From a virus: a stretch of DNA of 47,401 bases. Shown here one piece after another: positions 24,532 through 32,461 of this stretch. A program made the position numbers and the translations under genes. Where the stretch lies: IMG/VR virus record IMGVR_UViG_3300036791_000683, positions 1-47,401 of that record. One strand, 5' to 3'. Position 1 is the first letter of the stretch. Every line of letters starts with the position of its first letter. The notes below the pieces were generated by a model that was given only the letters and a program-made list of their open reading frames with translations, was not told the DNA's origin and ran no database searches.

Positions 24532-26345
24532 TGGTTGTGCTCCCAAACCACGACGATGCCTTGGCCGCCGGTTGCGCCATTGCCGGCTGTGCACGGACCA
24601 GCTCCGGTCGTGTAGCCACAACCGCCGCCCCCTGAGCCGCCCGCCCCATATCCGCTAAAGCCGCCGTTGCCGCCATTGCCGGTGATGCTGCCGCCCCCGC
24701 CGCCGCCAGAGCCGCCGCCAATCACGCCATTCGGGGTCAAGATGGGGATAGAGTCGCCAAGCGTTGTGTTGGCGCCATCAGCGCCATTAGCGCCGGTGTT
24801 CGGACCGCCGGAACCGCCGGTCGCGCCAGTCGCGAAACCATCCGGCGCGGTTCCGTTGCCGCCTCCAGTCGCCACGGCGGCGGCAGTAACGCCACCGCCC
24901 GAAGCACCGCTAACCGCGCAGAGTCCACGGGAGCCGGCGCCTCCATTACCAGTGGCTGAACTCATTGAATTGCCGCCCGGTCCTGCGCAAGGCCAAGCAG
25001 CCGTTCCGGCCCCCTGGCTGTTATTGAGACCGGTCGCGCCGCCCAGATTTCCAGCAACACCGCCAGTATTCGTATTTGCGGTCGCGTTGGCCCCGCTCCC
25101 GCCTAAACCCGCGCCTCCGCCGCCCGCGCCGCCAGTGCCGCCGCCTCCGCCGCCGCCGCCGCCGCCATTACACGCCATCTTGGTGCCGCCAAATTGAGTA
25201 CTAATCGTCGGGACCGCGCCGCTTGTTCCGGGAGCAAGCGTGTTGCCGGAGGAGGTCCCGCCCGTGCCGGCCGCGCCACCCGTAGAAATCTGGTAGGGAA
25301 CGCGCGCCGGCGTCCCAGTTGCGACCGCAAGCAATTCAGCTCTGGACCAGCGCGCTGTCTTTGACGCGCCCGCCCCTCCTCCACCACCGCCATAAATGAG
25401 AGCGCCGGTCGCGTTGGCGCCGCCCCCGCCGCCGCCGCCGCCACCTCCAAGACAACCGACATCGGCCCATACCAGACGAGAATTCGGCAGATAGCAGCTG
25501 GCGCCAGAGCAAACGCCAAGCGTGGTGAATTGAAGCACCTGGTCACCGCTGCCGCGGCTCCGGTAATAACTCGTGCCCGTGCCCGTACTGGTGCCGTTGT
25601 AAGAGAACGAGGTCGAGCTGCCCGGAGGCAGGTAGAGCGTGTTCGCGCCATCGATGAGCGTCGTGCCAGGCGCCTGAACCGTCAGCCCGGCTGTGCTCGT
25701 CATAGCGACCGAGACCAGGCCAAGGTAATAGCCGGCGCTGACCGTCGCGCCTGGCAGGGTCAATGTGCACGCCGTCGCGCAGTTGAACTCGAACCAGCCA
25801 CCGCAGTCGGCAGCCGCCGGACTGAATGACGCCGTTTCCGGCGTCGGGATCGCGCCGGTGTTGAGGGTCACCGCGCCAGTCAGCGGGCCTGCCGCCGGGC
25901 AAGTCGAAGTCACGCTGGTGACGCCGCCTCCGCTGCCGCTCGCGTTGGCGACCAGGATCCAGTTGGTCGACCCGCCGTCGCACAGGAACTGCGCGGTGCC
26001 GCGGTTGGTGTTGATGACGACCGGTGTCGCCGAGCCGTTAATCGTGCTGCCGCCGGGAGGCGCAATGGAAATGTTGTTCGCCTGCGCGGTGCCCTGACCG
26101 TCCGAGATGCCGATGCCCAGCCCGTTCGCCTGCGTATTGCATGCGACCAAGGTCTGGGTTTTGGCGCTCGACGCCGTGGACTTCCAGATAACCCATCCAC
26201 CAAGATCTTTGGCCGTGGCGGTGTCGGTCGTCGCGGTGCCGGTGACGGACCGCGGCGGGATAGGTCTCCCCGCTGTGGTCTGCGCGAACGCCCAATTGGG
26301 AACGAGCGCAAGCGCGGCGAGGGCAGAAAGAAGTTTGCGCATCAT
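24528..26345 (-). CDS. Exported Gly-rich adhesin-like tail protein, 605 aa
   Basis: MMRKLLSALAALALVPNWAFA is a Sec signal peptide with AFA-Q cleavage. Residues 90-300 are beta-rich. Residues 310-600 are a Gly-rich region with many GGGGG runs ending NGATGGQGIVVVWEHNQ, the layout of Gly-rich polyglycine-type adhesins found at fibre tips. More than a dozen cysteines are spread through the protein, which suggests disulphides formed after export. Start and stop overlap both neighbours by 4 bp. It is probably a receptor-binding or surface-coating protein. Confidence 0.7.
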   Translation of the reverse strand: MMRKLLSALAALALVPNWAFAQTTAGRPIPPRSVTGTATTDTATAKDLGGWVIWKSTASSAKTQTLVACNTQANGLGIGISDGQGTAQANNISIAPPGGSTINGSATPVVINTNRGTAQFLCDGGSTNWILVANASGSGGGVTSVTSTCPAAGPLTGAVTLNTGAIPTPETASFSPAAADCGGWFEFNCATACTLTLPGATVSAGYYLGLVSVAMTSTAGLTVQAPGTTLIDGANTLYLPPGSSTSFSYNGTSTGTGTSYYRSRGSGDQVLQFTTLGVCSGASCYLPNSRLVWADVGCLGGGGGGGGGGANATGALIYGGGGGGAGASKTARWSRAELLAVATGTPARVPYQISTGGAAGTGGTSSGNTLAPGTSGAVPTISTQFGGTKMACNGGGGGGGGGGTGGAGGGGAGLGGSGANATANTNTGGVAGNLGGATGLNNSQGAGTAAWPCAGPGGNSMSSATGNGGAGSRGLCAVSGASGGGVTAAAVATGGGNGTAPDGFATGATGGSGGPNTGANGADGANTTLGDSIPILTPNGVIGGGSGGGGGGSITGNGGNGGFSGYGAGGSGGGGCGYTTGAGPCTAGNGATGGQGIVVVWEHNQ

Positions 26346-28006
26346 GGCACCGTGAGAATGCGAGAGGCCGAGAATCCCAAAAGGGAAGCGGTTGTGTCCG
26401 GCATAAGGGAAATGGCCGTATTGGCGGCGAGGCTATTGATGGCCCCACCAGTCGGCGGATAGATGTTGATGATATTAACCGTGGAATTATGCACATAGAT
26501 GCGCGCGCCAGCCTGCAATTGTGGCGTATCCCAACGCACGCCGCCGGTGCCGCCGCTGATGTCGACCATGAGGGTTGGCCCAGTGAAAGACGGAATGGCC
26601 TGAGCATTCGATTGCGTGGTGCCTGCGGCGCTAATGGTGGCGGTCGCCGCCAGGCCGCTTTCGTATTCCCATTGAGTAACTGCTGGATTCCAGGCCAGGA
26701 ATCCCCACGCGCTCGCGCCGGTCGGCCTTTGACCTCCGGTCGTCCCGATGGGCTGACCTTGCAATTGAGACACAACCGACGCGTTGCTAGGACCGGTGAC
26801 TTCGCCGCCCATAGTCACCGATGTCACCGCGGACGCGGGCGTCGCCGCGGCCCAGTTGGTGCCGTTATAGGTCAGCACCTGGGTGTTAGTCGGAAGAACC
26901 GAAGAAATCGGAATATTCTGAAGAGCCGTGACCTTCGAAGTGTTGGAGGGTCCAGAAACGTCGCCGGCCATAGTGACCGCGGTGACGGGCGCCGTCGGGG
27001 CCCAGGCCGACCCGTTGTAGGCCATGATCTGATTTAGGCTCGGCGTGGTCGCCGAGACGGCGATGTTCTGGACCGCCGTCACCTTCGAGGCGCCCGAATT
27101 GCCGGTGACGTCGCCGCCCATGGTGACCGACGTGGTCGGCGGGGTGGTTGGCACCGCCGCCGCCGCCCAGTTGGTCCCGTTGTAGGTCAGCACCTGAGTG
27201 TTGAGCGGTGCGGTGGAGGCGACCGCAACGCCTTGCAGCTTAGCGACGACCGCAGAGGCGGAATTGCCCGTCACGTCGCCACCCATAGTGACCGAACTGA
27301 CTGAGGCGGGTGATGCGCCGGCCCAATTCGTGCCGTTGTAAGTCAGGACTTGGCCATTAACCGGCGTCGTGCCGGAAAGATTGACGCCGCGCAGCGCTTG
27401 AACGATCGAAGCCGCCGCCGTGCCGCCAACGTCGCCGCCCATGGTGATGGAGCCGGGAGGCGAGGCCGACCCCGGTTGTCCTTGTGGGATGGTGAAATTC
27501 AAGGTGTAGTTTGGCGACGCGCCGCTAATGGTCACGCTGGCCGGATCGGTCGGCGCGCCGGTCGTGGTCGAGCCAACGGTGAGATTGGGCGCCGGACCAG
27601 TCGCCCCGGTCGAGCCCGGAATGCCTTGCGGAATAGTGAAATTCAGCGAATAAGTCGGCGAGTTGCCGGTGATGGTGACAGCGGCGTTGGTGCCTGCGCC
27701 GCCGGTCGTCGTCGAGCCAATACTCAGGTTGGGGGCCGGGCCGATCGCGCCGTTCGCGCCCTGAGGAATGGTGAAAAACAAGGTGTAATTCGGCGCGGTC
27801 CCGGTCATGGACACATTGGCGTTGGTGCCGGGCGAACCGGTCGTGGTCGAGCCAACTGTCATAGTGGCGGGCGGCCCGGCCGGCCCCTGCGAGCCGCCGG
27901 ATTGCAGCGCCGAAATCTCGGACTTGATGACCGAAAAGTTATTCCGAACCGAGAGCGTGGTCGGAGTGCCTTGAACCGGCACGGTCGCGTCGACGTTCGA
28001 GGTCAT
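26342..28006 (-). CDS. Modular repeat tail fibre, 554 aa
   Basis: The start is ATG 28006, just after the upstream stop; the frame extends further upstream only as a shadow. Residues 45-190 contain three copies of a GPAPNL(T/S)(V/I)GSTTTG ... NYTLNFTIPQG module with short GPAG/GSTGATGP collagen-like joints. Residues 195-420 contain five copies of a (S)VTMGGDVTG ... QVLTYNGTNWA module. The C-terminal 130 residues form a beta domain ending ASRILTVP. This is a classic elongated fibre built by repeat duplication. The protein lacks cysteine and a signal peptide, unlike the next three genes. Confidence 0.75.
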   Translation of the reverse strand: MTSNVDATVPVQGTPTTLSVRNNFSVIKSEISALQSGGSQGPAGPPATMTVGSTTTGSPGTNANVSMTGTAPNYTLFFTIPQGANGAIGPAPNLSIGSTTTGGAGTNAAVTITGNSPTYSLNFTIPQGIPGSTGATGPAPNLTVGSTTTGAPTDPASVTISGASPNYTLNFTIPQGQPGSASPPGSITMGGDVGGTAAASIVQALRGVNLSGTTPVNGQVLTYNGTNWAGASPASVSSVTMGGDVTGNSASAVVAKLQGVAVASTAPLNTQVLTYNGTNWAAAAVPTTPPTTSVTMGGDVTGNSGASKVTAVQNIAVSATTPSLNQIMAYNGSAWAPTAPVTAVTMAGDVSGPSNTSKVTALQNIPISSVLPTNTQVLTYNGTNWAAATPASAVTSVTMGGEVTGPSNASVVSQLQGQPIGTTGGQRPTGASAWGFLAWNPAVTQWEYESGLAATATISAAGTTQSNAQAIPSFTGPTLMVDISGGTGGVRWDTPQLQAGARIYVHNSTVNIINIYPPTGGAINSLAANTAISLMPDTTASLLGFSASRILTVP

Positions 28007-28010
28007 GAGC

Positions 28011-28454
28011 CTAATCCCACGTTGTCGCGCCGCCATCCCAAATCGAGGCGCCGCCATCCCACTGAGACCCGCCGGTCGGCGGCGTGATGGGAACGGCGCC
28101 GCCGCCAACCACGTCCACCCAAGCCGAATTGTTTGTGGATTGATACCAAATGTACAAATTGCCCCCAGTCGAGTCCCACCAGAGATTGCCGGCTGTCGGC
28201 GCGGTCGGCGGGGTCGGCGAAACGGTGACGCTCGCGCCGCCGCCGCCGATGACGATGGTCCAAAGCCCGTTTTGCCGGGCATAGAGATTGTTGTCGATCG
28301 GCGCTTCGCCGACTTTGGCGTTGGCCAGCGTCGACAGACCCTTGACCGTCGAGTCGATGCCGTCAAAATTGGAATTGAGCTCGACGCCCCAATGATCGTC
28401 GTCGCCGCCAATGTCCGGCTTCTGCCAACCATAATTGGTCGTCAGGCTCGACAT
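28011..28454 (-). CDS. Tail-fibre-associated protein, 147 aa
   Basis: The start, NYGWQKPDIGGDDDHWGVELN, resembles the N-terminus of the collar fibre at 18218 (NYNWVKPEVHASSTTWGDKLN), so the two share an attachment domain. A helix, a Gly-rich joint and a beta domain (GNLWWDSTGGNLYIWYQ) follow, and the end is a repeated W-D-G-G-A motif. It is a short fibre or fibre adaptor in the tail module. Confidence 0.7.
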   Translation of the reverse strand: MSSLTTNYGWQKPDIGGDDDHWGVELNSNFDGIDSTVKGLSTLANAKVGEAPIDNNLYARQNGLWTIVIGGGGASVTVSPTPPTAPTAGNLWWDSTGGNLYIWYQSTNNSAWVDVVGGGAVPITPPTGGSQWDGGASIWDGGATTWD

Positions 28455-28714
28455 CAGGCCGCCTTCCGAAAGTGAATAGACATGCGTCTTTGTGGATTGG
28501 GCGCTGGGACGATGAAGGCCGGGAGCTGCGTTTGACGCCAGGTGACCGCCGGGCAGAGCGGCGACAAGATCCAGCCCGAACCGGCTGACGGCGCGCCCGC
28601 GCCCTGGCTGTAGGGCCCCACGCTATAGGGCCCAGTGCTGTAGCTCGACGGCGTGTAGGGCTGCGGCGGCGCGACCGCCAGCGGCTTGCCCACCAGTTTG
28701 AGCCGAATCTTCAC
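28454..28714 (-). CDS. Small Pro/Tyr-rich virion-module protein, 86 aa
   Basis: The N-terminus (MKIRLKLVGKPLAVAPPQPY) is followed by a repeated (S)YSxGPYS motif (SSYSTGPYSVGPYSQGAG) and a basic end. It stops one base into the next gene's start (TGATG) and begins as the adaptor gene ends. No family is recognised. Position suggests a minor tail component. Confidence 0.6.
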   Translation of the reverse strand: MKIRLKLVGKPLAVAPPQPYTPSSYSTGPYSVGPYSQGAGAPSAGSGWILSPLCPAVTWRQTQLPAFIVPAPNPQRRMSIHFRKAA

Positions 28715-29340
28715 TAGCCAAAACTCCTCGCCCGACCGCGGCTTAAGCGCGAGCCCGAGGCGCGCGCGCGCAAATGATCGGCGTTAAGCTTGGTGATCGT
28801 ATCCTCAACCAATTGCTTCAGGCTCGCCGCCGTGTTTTCCTCTCCGACCGCGTGCAGATCCGCATGCATCAGGGAGGCGAACAGATAGAGGCTGGGCTGC
28901 TTGGTGTAGACCCATGAATCCACGGTGTCGGAGAAAACCGGCACTTCAGCATAATAAACCAGCTTAAAGTTGATACCATTCACAGCATCCGGCGCGCCGC
29001 CAAAATAAATCTGTCGACCTTCTATGGTATAATAACCATAAGCATACTTGTCTTTCATACTGTAAAACTGATGCCGCGGTTTGTATTCGATCGGGTACCA
29101 GCCGTCGGCGGCGTTGGGGTTTTGGATCCGCACTAGATCCATTTCCAACCAATCATCCGGCAGCGGCGCGCACCGATTGATGATGATCGCCTCGATGGCC
29201 GAGAGCATCCGATCGACGCGCAGCTCGGCGTTGATCTTAGCCTCCGCCATTCTGACAAACGAGGTGACCAGCGCGTCCGACCAGTCTTGGCGATTTGCCC
29301 AATCTGCGATTTGCGTTTTCAGATCAGCAAAATCGGTCAT
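28714..29340 (-). CDS. SU10-type head-tail adaptor protein, 208 aa
   Basis: MTDFADLKTQIADWANRQDW, then SFVRMAEAKINAELRVDRM, followed by a beta-rich RIQNPNAADGWYPIEYKPRHQFY block, is the pattern of the phage adaptor family (SU10_adaptor type). It joins the portal to the tail in short-tailed phages. Length is typical. The C-terminus is a long helix with a basic tail. It overlaps both neighbours. Confidence 0.8.
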   Translation of the reverse strand: MTDFADLKTQIADWANRQDWSDALVTSFVRMAEAKINAELRVDRMLSAIEAIIINRCAPLPDDWLEMDLVRIQNPNAADGWYPIEYKPRHQFYSMKDKYAYGYYTIEGRQIYFGGAPDAVNGINFKLVYYAEVPVFSDTVDSWVYTKQPSLYLFASLMHADLHAVGEENTAASLKQLVEDTITKLNADHLRARASGSRLSRGRARSFG

Positions 29341-29555
29341 CGCAACCTCAGCACCGGCAGGCCGGGCTCAAAGACGCCAAAAGCCTGACCAACCAAGGCA
29401 ATTAAAAAAAGGACTAAAATGATAGCTAGAACAGCTTGGATCACCCGCGGGGCCGGTTCTGGGAGGGGAAACAAGCCCAGCAGGTACTGAACTAACCACC
29501 AGATCAGCCCAAAAATGATGACGTAAAGAACGAGGGTGAGAAGGGCGCCGATCAT
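29337..29555 (-). CDS. Small two-helix membrane protein, 72 aa, holin-like
   Basis: MIGALLTLVLYVIIFGLIWWLVQYLLGLFPLPEP holds the first membrane helix and RVIQAVLAIILVLFLIALVGQ the second, with a short Pro-containing turn between. I know this pattern from podovirus late operons, where such proteins are often called holin-like or small membrane proteins. Lysis function is plausible but not proven. It overlaps the HTH gene and the adaptor gene by 4 bp each. Confidence 0.65.
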   Translation of the reverse strand: MIGALLTLVLYVIIFGLIWWLVQYLLGLFPLPEPAPRVIQAVLAIILVLFLIALVGQAFGVFEPGLPVLRLR

Positions 29556-29695
29556 CGCCTTACGCCTCTCAGGATGCGGCTGACCGCGCCTTGCGTGATC
29601 CCCATCTCGCCGGCGATCTCCTCCTGCGTCTTGCCTTCCGCGCGCAGCGCCTTGACGCGATCAATCAGCCCCTGATCGATTTTCTTTTGGGTCAT
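29552..29695 (-). CDS. 47-residue helix-turn-helix protein
   Basis: The protein is MTQKKIDQGL, then IDRVKALRAEGKTQEEIAGE, then MGITQGAVSRILRG, a textbook helix-turn-helix of the Hin/resolvase or sigma-region-4 type. The recognition helix is GITQGAVSRILR. It lies between a small membrane protein and a lipoprotein gene and overlaps both (ATGA and TGATG style). It could regulate the late operon or bind DNA during packaging. No catalytic domain is attached. Confidence 0.75.
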   Translation of the reverse strand: MTQKKIDQGLIDRVKALRAEGKTQEEIAGEMGITQGAVSRILRGVRR

Positions 29696-29934
29696 CGCGC
29701 TAACTGCCTCACCAAAGTTCGTGTTTGCTGCGCCTGCGCCAATCCGGTCAGCACGGTTTCGATCGGCGCGGTTTGAATGATCTCTTCGCCATTCGGCTCA
29801 ATCACCGCCGTCGACCCGGCGGGAGGTGAAACAATTTGCCGCGCGCCCGGACGCGCGACTTCGAAACTGGCGCTGCAACCGACGAGCGCGATAACGAGCG
29901 CGCTCATCAGAGCCTTCCAGACCAAATCCGCCAT
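29692..29934 (-). CDS. Small lipoprotein, possible outer-membrane spanin, 80 aa
   Basis: From ATG 29934 the protein has a signal with lipobox L17-V-G-C20 (MADLVWKALMSALVIALVGC), so it would be lipidated and anchored. The mature part is short, Pro-containing, and ends with an Ala/Gln/Arg-rich helix. Size and type match Rz1-like o-spanins, but no i-spanin partner is visible, so the call is tentative. A nine-residue longer form is possible at 29961. It sits in a putative lysis cluster. Confidence 0.6.
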   Translation of the reverse strand: MADLVWKALMSALVIALVGCSASFEVARPGARQIVSPPAGSTAVIEPNGEEIIQTAPIETVLTGLAQAQQTRTLVRQLAR

Positions 29935-30200
29935 GGATTGGCCTCTGTCGTATTCCACCACCGGTCGAAGGCGTCCCGGTCGTCGTAAATCCCGCGCTTG
30001 ATCAGATCTTCGACGACGATCATCGGCAGGCGGCCGAGGAGCTTGTTGTCTCCGTGCGGCATGATCTCCCGATCGCGCGCGATGGAGTCGAGAACAGGCT
30101 CGACGTCCTGCTTCGTCTCGATCGTGAATTGCTCGCCATCGAAGATCGTATCCCGCGAGACGCCATCGCGGAAGAGGTAGCGGCGGCGGGCCTCACCCAT
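29907..30200 (-). CDS. Conserved small podovirus head-tail-module protein, 97 aa
   Basis: The sequence FTIETKQDVEPVLDSIARDRE followed by LPMIVVEDLIKRGIYDDRDAFDRW and NPWRIWSGR matches a small protein that I recall between the capsid and adaptor genes in several short-tailed phages (QDVEPxLD pattern). Its role is not known. It is probably a structural or assembly factor. It is the last minus-strand gene before the plus-strand HNH island. Confidence 0.65.
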   Translation of the reverse strand: MGEARRRYLFRDGVSRDTIFDGEQFTIETKQDVEPVLDSIARDREIMPHGDNKLLGRLPMIVVEDLIKRGIYDDRDAFDRWWNTTEANPWRIWSGRL

Positions 30201-30289
30201 GACGCCCCCATTGTGCTAGAATGGCGAAGCAACGCCGGACGGCAATCCGACGCCGCTTCTTGACAAAGCCGCTCGGAAGGAGAGCCGCC

Positions 30290-30505
30290 GTGCCCAACCA
30301 AAAGAATGCCCGCAAAGCGTGGGCGGCAATGATTAAATTCGCCGCCGACCAGCCATTAACCCCAAAAGAATGGGACGCCTTAAGCCAGCTCACATTGATC
30401 GATCGCGCGCGGCTTGAATTCGAGCCGGGGAACGTTCGTTGGGCTGCGAATGAAGCCGAACGCATAGACAACCTCGTATTTTATCGACGTCTAGGCGTAC
30501 ATTGA
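30290..30505 (+). CDS. HNH-companion small protein, 71 aa
   Basis: GTG 30290 follows a strong AAGGAG (30276-30281) and gives MPNQKNARKAWAAMIKFAAD. An upstream in-frame ATG at 30221 would add 23 basic residues without a ribosome site. The end, RLEFEPGNVRWAANEAERID, is like the last part of some HNH endonucleases (GNVRWAT..E...N). It is either a degenerate HNH relative or a partner of the next gene, which it overlaps (TGATG). Confidence 0.6.
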   Translation: MPNQKNARKAWAAMIKFAADQPLTPKEWDALSQLTLIDRARLEFEPGNVRWAANEAERIDNLVFYRRLGVH

Positions 30506-31023
30506 TGCCCAGCTTCATCGATCTGAGTGGCCTCCGTTTCGGACGGCTGATAGTGGTTGAACGCGCTTCCCGTTACGGCGAAAGACGCATGCTGTGGCGC
30601 TGCCAATGCGATTGCGGCGTTATTCACGTCGCTAGAGGCGATCTGCTGAAGAGAGGGGAGGTTACTAGTTGCGGCTGCTACGGTGCGGAAGTCGTCAAAA
30701 CCCGATTTTTGCGGCACGGACATGCCACGAGAAACGCGCGAACGCGATTTCATCGGGTATGGGCGCAAATGAAAGATCGAATTCTCAACCCCAACCATCC
30801 GCAATATGCGGATTATGGAGGTCGAGGGCTCGATCTTGATCCGCGCTGGCACACCTTTGAGAATATCCTTGCTGACATGGGAGAACCAGCGCCGGGAATG
30901 ACGCTTGAGCGTATCAACAACGACCTGGGATATTGGCCAAGTAATTGTCGATGGGCTACCCGTCTCGAACAAGCTCAAAACCGGCGTCCTAAGCGTAAGA
31001 AAGAAAGACAGAATAGTACATAA
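30505..31023 (+). CDS. HNH homing-type endonuclease, 172 aa
   Basis: The protein has an N-terminal zinc-ribbon-like part (CQCDCG ... TSCGC, residues 34-60), then the HNH core, including YADYGGRGLDLDPRWHTFEN and the terminal TLERINNDLGYWPSNCRWAT. This layout is typical of free-standing phage HNH endonucleases that cut DNA of related phages and spread by repair. It lies on the plus strand, against the late operon, right beside the capsid gene end. Confidence 0.8.
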   Translation: MPSFIDLSGLRFGRLIVVERASRYGERRMLWRCQCDCGVIHVARGDLLKRGEVTSCGCYGAEVVKTRFLRHGHATRNARTRFHRVWAQMKDRILNPNHPQYADYGGRGLDLDPRWHTFENILADMGEPAPGMTLERINNDLGYWPSNCRWATRLEQAQNRRPKRKKERQNST

Positions 31024-31029
31024 CAAGTA

Positions 31030-32010
31030 CTATTTCTGTATGCCATTAAAGAGGACGTGCGCCAACGAGTTCCTGCATTCGAAACCCCATTCAACTACAA
31101 GCATTCTCGTCTCCGCGTCGCCCGTGCGCGCCATCATATACTGCCTGAATGATCTGTAAAACGCTACGGCGGCATAGTCCTGATCGATCAGCAGGCCGAC
31201 GTCGACCGGAACCCAGCGCGACGGGATGACTTTCACTCGGCCGAAATCGGTGGCGATCACGTCGACTGTGCTTACGACTTCTGTCTTGCCGACGAGAACC
31301 TGCGTGGTGCTGCGACCCACGAACGAAGAAATGGTTCTTTTGGGGCCCGGAGGCACCACCCAGAGGGTTGGGCTCGCGCCGTTGGTGTAAGCCTTCTGCA
31401 TTGCGTCGCCGAGCATCGCCTCGGTGATGGTCACCGGCGTACCAGGGGCGGCGAAGGCGTCGGTCGCCAGCGTCGGCAAACCGGTGATCGAGGTGCCGGG
31501 CGCGATCGCGCCGGAGGTCGCCCCGAGCTTGTCCTTCGCGCGGCCAAGCCAATGCGAGAACGCCTCAGTGACACGCGCGGCCGGTCCGGTGTCGTTGCCA
31601 TCGTTACGCGCCTGGCGCGAACACAGGATCGACTCGACGTCCGACTTGAGCACCTTGGCCGCCATGGCCATCTGATGGGCCATTTCCGAGCCCTTGCCGG
31701 CGGCGTCGGCCTCTTCCTGCGAGCCTGACACGGTCGCGTCGCGCTCGCTGATCTGAGCCACGTTGTTTTGCCGGATGGTCGGCTGCGCGGGGCTGTTGGC
31801 GAGGACGAAGCCTTCGACCTGGGCATTGGCGAGATTGACCGTAGGCAGAAATTCAGTCTGCCAATCAAACAGCCGATTTTTGACATTGCGGCGGCGGATC
31901 GCCGACATCACCGGGGTGTCGAACGGATCAATGTTGTAGATGACATTGCTGAGATCTTCTCTATTTCCCACCGCCTGATATGTAGTAAACGCATTTGTCA
32001 CTTTAGGCAT
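31030..32010 (-). CDS. Major capsid protein, SU10 type, 326 aa
   Basis: The start, NAFTTYQAVGNREDLSNVIYN, then FDTPVMSAIRRRNVKN and FDWQTEFLP, is the recognised signature of the SU10-type major capsid family. Length fits. The body has the expected mix of long helices and beta regions of HK97-like folds. A GAGGAG ribosome site at its start overlaps the end of the HNH gene upstream. It would form the icosahedral shell. Confidence 0.85.
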   Translation of the reverse strand: MPKVTNAFTTYQAVGNREDLSNVIYNIDPFDTPVMSAIRRRNVKNRLFDWQTEFLPTVNLANAQVEGFVLANSPAQPTIRQNNVAQISERDATVSGSQEEADAAGKGSEMAHQMAMAAKVLKSDVESILCSRQARNDGNDTGPAARVTEAFSHWLGRAKDKLGATSGAIAPGTSITGLPTLATDAFAAPGTPVTITEAMLGDAMQKAYTNGASPTLWVVPPGPKRTISSFVGRSTTQVLVGKTEVVSTVDVIATDFGRVKVIPSRWVPVDVGLLIDQDYAAVAFYRSFRQYMMARTGDAETRMLVVEWGFECRNSLAHVLFNGIQK

Positions 32011-32011
32011 G

Positions 32012-32446
32012 TTAAATCTCCTCGGCCCGTTGGGCCATTCTGGCGGCTATCATCTTCAGCGCGCCGCGTCGGATGCCTTCCGGCGTCCTTGCCGCCCGCA
32101 TTTTGGCCGCGTGAGCCTTACGCACTTCAGGAGATCTTTTAGCGTTAGCCTCTACCGCTATGGCACGGCGCTTCTCAGGCGCAATGTCATAGTGGTTCTG
32201 CGATGGCGTCCCGATTTCCAAGTGAAACGGGTTCACACAAGCAGGATTGTCGCACAAATGCCTAACGTACATTCCCTCTGGAACTTTTGCATGGAAATGT
32301 TCGTAGACAAGGCGGTGAGCGTACTGAACCTTATTCCCCACGCTCATGTGACCGTATCCCGCCCTCGTCTTGGACCCAGTCCAAACGATGCAAGAACCGC
32401 CATGAGCGGTGTTCTTTAGGAATCTAGCCCAGTCTTTGGCTAGCAC
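32012..32446 (-). CDS. HNH endonuclease inserted between scaffold and capsid genes, 144 aa
   Basis: The protein shows the HNH core: CIVWTGSKTRAGYGH, then AHRLVYEHF and RHLCDNPACVNPFHLEIGT...N. The Cys and His residues form the zinc and metal site. The C-terminus is basic (DNA-binding tail). The start is GTG 32446 with AGGGGAAAC in front. It stands in the same direction as the head genes and lies one base from the capsid start, so it must be carried in the same transcript. It is a likely mobile element. Confidence 0.75.
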   Translation of the reverse strand: MLAKDWARFLKNTAHGGSCIVWTGSKTRAGYGHMSVGNKVQYAHRLVYEHFHAKVPEGMYVRHLCDNPACVNPFHLEIGTPSQNHYDIAPEKRRAIAVEANAKRSPEVRKAHAAKMRAARTPEGIRRGALKMIAARMAQRAEEI

Positions 32447-32461
32447 ACACGTTTCCCCTGG

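Noticed and set aside
17427-28454. Diversity-generating retroelement acting on the fibre genes
   Set aside because: No reverse transcriptase is encoded and no template/variable repeat pair with adenine-specific changes was noticed.
30256-30290. TTGACA at about 30260 as a promoter of the HNH island
   Set aside because: No -10-like sequence lies 16-18 bases downstream; the region is GC-rich and contains the ribosome site.
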